From Cordylochernes scorpioides (taxonomy: Eukaryota > Arthropoda > Arachnida > Pseudoscorpiones > Chernetidae), in NCBI GenBank assembly GCA_030710605.1, contig CP092871.1, positions 69,150,377 to 69,214,376 on the forward strand: a stretch of DNA of 64,000 nucleotides, written 5' to 3'. Made by a program: the position numbers and the translations under genes. Below, one piece after another: positions 61,665-64,000 of this stretch (its first letter is position 1; each line of letters begins with the position of its first letter). The notes under the pieces were generated by a model, which was not told the DNA's origin, did not search any database, and saw only the letters and a program-made list of their open reading frames with translations.

Positions 61665-63082
61665 CACTGCGTGACATTGAAAATGGAACACCAAGAAATA
61701 GTGGCCAGAAAGTAATGAAACTCGGCAGACAGATAGAGACAGGGACGAACAATAAGTGATCTTTATTCCAAAATGATAGTCATAATACAGAGCGAGAACG
61801 GCGTCGGCTTAGTAGCAAGTAGGACCACCGCGGACGGCGATGCACGCAGCAACACGTCTAGGTAGAGAGTCAATCAGAGTACGGATGGCGTCCTGAGGGA
61901 TGGCTCTCCATTCCCTCTCAACCATTTGCCACAGTTCGTCTTCTGAACGCGGCTGTGGCAAGGCATGCAAACGGCGTCCAATGATGTCCCAGACGTGCTC
62001 GATTGGTGAGAGATCAGGAGAGTACGGTGGCCAGGGAACCACTGTACATCTTGCAGAGCTTGTTGGCTAATGCGAGCAGTGTGCGGTCGGGCGTTATCCT
62101 GCTGATAAAGGGCATTGGGTACCCCCTGAAGGTAGGGGAGTGTCACCGGTCGCAGCACATCATCAACGTATCGTTGGCCCGTCATAGTGCCCTGAATACG
62201 AAGTAAAGGTGACCTGGAATGATACGCGATTGCGCCCCAAACCATGATTCCACGTTGTCGCACGGTGGGGCGTTCCACAATTGCTGCCGGATTGGACCTT
62301 TCTCCACGTCGACGCCACACGCGTACACGGCGACTATCACTGGACAAGCAGAAACGCGACTCATCTGAGAACACGACCCTGTGCCATTCCGTCATCCACG
62401 TCGATCTAGCCCGGCACCATTCCAAACGTTGGCGCCTATTCGGTGGGGTCAATGGCAGTCTTCTTAGCGGACGGCATGAGTGCAAGCCATTAGCAACCAA
62501 TCGACGGGAAATGGTTCTGGTCGAGATGGAATGATCTAGGGTGTCTTGCACATGTTGCAGGATGGCGGTACAAGTGGCTTGTGGGGCCGCCACTGCTTGT
62601 CGAAGGATACGCCGATCCACACGTGCTGACGTCACTCTGGTTGCACCGACATTCCTATAAATTGCCACATTTCCTTGTTCCAACCATCTTCTCCACAGTC
62701 GGTGCACCGTGGACGCACCAAGGTGTGTATCAGCTGCGATTTGACGTATGGACCAACCTGCCCTTTTCAGTCCGATCACCATGCCCCTCGTAAAAGCGTC
62801 TGTCTGCTTGAACTGCCTCCGTTTACGATGACCTTGCATTCTCTGTTATTACACGTGTCTTTTGACACAAGAACAAAATTTCTACAATGATTTTCCTTGA
62901 AGAAATAACGACACGAATACTGTCCTTTCTGCAAGTTCCTTCCCTTATATCTTACTCCATGTGCGCACGAGAGCTGCGCATTTTACATCATTTGCATAAC
63001 TCGGTTAGGCGCGTCTACCCTGAAATTTGCATAATTTTCTGGCCACTATTTCTTGGTGTTCCATTTTCAATGTCACGCAGTG
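61665..63082 (-). mobile_element. Nearly intact Tc1-like transposon
   Basis: 1418 bp with 47-bp terminal inverted repeats that I read as identical (61665-61711 and 63036-63082; first bases CACTGCGTGACATTGAAAAT), flanked by TA. One transposase gene on the minus strand with a single frameshift. Confidence 0.9.
61809..62839 (-). pseudogene. Tc1-like transposase, one frameshift
   Basis: DD(E) transposase that cuts and pastes the element at TA. From ATG at 62839: helix-turn-helix region (residues about 28-52, GWSIRQIAADTHLGASTVHR), second DNA-binding part to about 135, first catalytic Asp in VVFSDESRF (D159), second in YQQDNARPH (D248). At about 62042 one base is lost (CAG then TGGTT); the other frame then gives VPWPPYSPDLSPIEHVWD with the catalytic Glu, 32 residues after D248 by my count when one codon is allowed at the break, and ends VRGGPTCY at 61809. 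Total near 343 residues, normal for the family. No other defect seen, so the copy is young. An assembly or read error could also cause the single break. Confidence 0.85.
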
Positions 63083-63177
63083 TATAATATGTGAAAAATA
63101 ATAGAAAAAAACTAGAAAACAAAATAATATATATATATGTATACATATATAAAGGTCACCTCTCACGGCAAGATACA
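63083..63177. other. AT-rich spacer
   Basis: No feature seen. Confidence 0.3.
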
Positions 63178-63680
63178 AGGTGTGTCCAATAAATAATGAG
63201 ACTGGTCAAAAATAAAGAAAAAATAGAATGATTAAACACATTTTAATTAGTATTTTTCAAAATAGTCCCCTCCCGCATCTATACATAATTTCCATCTCTT
63301 CTCCTATGATTTAAAACATTTAGAAAAGGCATATTTCGGGATGTTCTTTAAAGCCTTTTTCGAATCCGCTATGATGGACTCTATAGTGTCAAATCTCCTT
63401 CCTTTTAGAGCCATTTTGAGTTTTGGAAAGAGAAAAAAAATCATTTGGAGCTAGGTCTGGGGAATAGGGAGGTTGTGTGTGTGTGTTAAAGTATTTGGAT
63501 GCCGTGTTTAGCCAAATAAGTCAGTACAGATGAAGCGGTGTGTGGTGGTGCATTATCATGATGGATAATCCAATTTTTGGAACTCCATATTTCACTTCTT
63601 TTCAGACGAAATGATTCACGTACACGTCTCATAATGTTTAAATAAGACTCCTTATTGATTGTTTGACCTTCCTCTAGATC
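63178..63680 (-). pseudogene. Mariner-like transposase, C-terminal third
   Basis: Minus strand: EEGQTINKESYLNIMRRVRE, IIHHDNAPPHTASSVLTYLA (second catalytic Asp), a frame break at the (TG)n near 63473-63486, PYSPDLAPNDFF (third catalytic Asp, DD34D type), then FDTIESIIADSKKALKNIP and ending GGDYFEKY near 63250. The 3' end GTGTGTCCAATAAATAATGA (63181-63200 read on plus) is the inverted-repeat side. The rest of the element is cut off by the hAT MITE at 63681 or lies beyond the window. Confidence 0.75.
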
Positions 63681-63999
63681 AGTGATTCTCAACCAATGTG
63701 CCGCGGTAATTTTGTGTGCCGCGAAATTCTAAAAATGTGCCGCCGAATTTTAGTCATATGATTATGTTCACGTTTGTATTGGTTTTTCTTTTTTTCTTTT
63801 TCATTTTTTTACTTTTTAAAATAACGAAATTAGCAAATTGAATGTTAGAGATGTATATTACTTATATTTTGCATAGAAATATTGATACATAATTTGAATT
63901 TTCTTGCGTTCAAGTGTGCCGCGAAATTCTAAAATTGTGCCGCCAAATTTTCAAATCTTTAAAATAATGCCGCAACAAAAAAAAGGTTGAGAATCACTG
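63681..63999. mobile_element. hAT-type MITE inserted in the mariner relic
   Basis: 319 bp with ends CAGTGATTCTCAACC and inverse GGTTGAGAATCACTG, the usual hAT end. Left flank CTCTAGAT (63673-63680) is the presumed 8-bp duplication; only its first base C is in the window on the right (64000). Internal repeats of GTGTGCCGCGAAATTCTAAA. Non-coding. Confidence 0.85.
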
Positions 64000-64000
64000 C

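Overview
The window is a eukaryotic, AT-rich, intron-and-repeat type sequence with no host protein-coding gene that I can defend. Almost everything recognisable is mobile DNA or its debris: non-LTR retrotransposon pieces, Tc1/mariner and hAT elements, tRNA-type SINEs, U6 snRNA copies, tandem repeats, and a very large number of palindromic (foldback/MITE-like) elements. The protein fragments (Tx1-like LINE, RNase H/zinc-tail LINE ends, a Helentron-type endonuclease fragment, Tc1 transposases) look like those of invertebrates; the LINE tails and the endonuclease fragment remind me most of chelicerate (spider-like) genomes, but this is a low-confidence guess from memory, not a search.

Layout. 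1-12 kb: LINE ends, a SINE-like family with clear target-site duplications (3989-4355, 10758-11110), a 27-bp minisatellite (7651-8146) and a 100-N assembly gap (8816-8915). 12-20 kb: palindromic elements, a mariner relic (15185-15805), a hammerhead ribozyme (17454-17494) and a Tx1-like tail (19440-19735). 20-31 kb: a 40-bp satellite (19975-21055), large palindromes including one with a hammerhead (21788-21827), a multi-headed short DNA element (24527-25094), an endonuclease-domain fragment (26726-27268), and a U6-derived tandem array (28205-28735). 31-35 kb: two head-to-tail Tx1-like retrotransposon copies, one carrying only ORF1 and one only the RT half of ORF2, each bounded by (TC)n. 35-52 kb: nested palindromic elements with several more hammerheads (35679-35718, 42882-42921, 49671-49710, 51683-51725), three types of SINE, a U6 retrocopy (about 48836-48935). 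53-64 kb: a decayed Tc1 element (53194-54950) carrying two copies of one MITE, a 57-kb tandem repeat, a nearly intact Tc1 element with 47-bp identical terminal repeats (61665-63082), and a mariner relic interrupted by a hAT MITE at the window end.

The main result of the hunt is that several unrelated-looking palindromic element families carry a hammerhead-ribozyme fold in each arm, pointing outward from the palindrome centre. In two families copies exist with a complete core (CTGANGA and GAAA), paired stems I and II, and a short self-complementary stem III of the kind expected to work as dimers; stem II shows compensatory change between copies. I see no protein gene in these elements, so they would depend on other machinery. 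Hammerheads are known from Penelope-like elements and retrozymes; whether these palindromic dimers belong to one of those or are something separate cannot be settled from this window alone.

The second theme is target choice and nesting: a Tx1-like LINE that has landed three times in (TC)n, SINE copies with 10-15 bp duplications, and DNA elements stacked inside one another.
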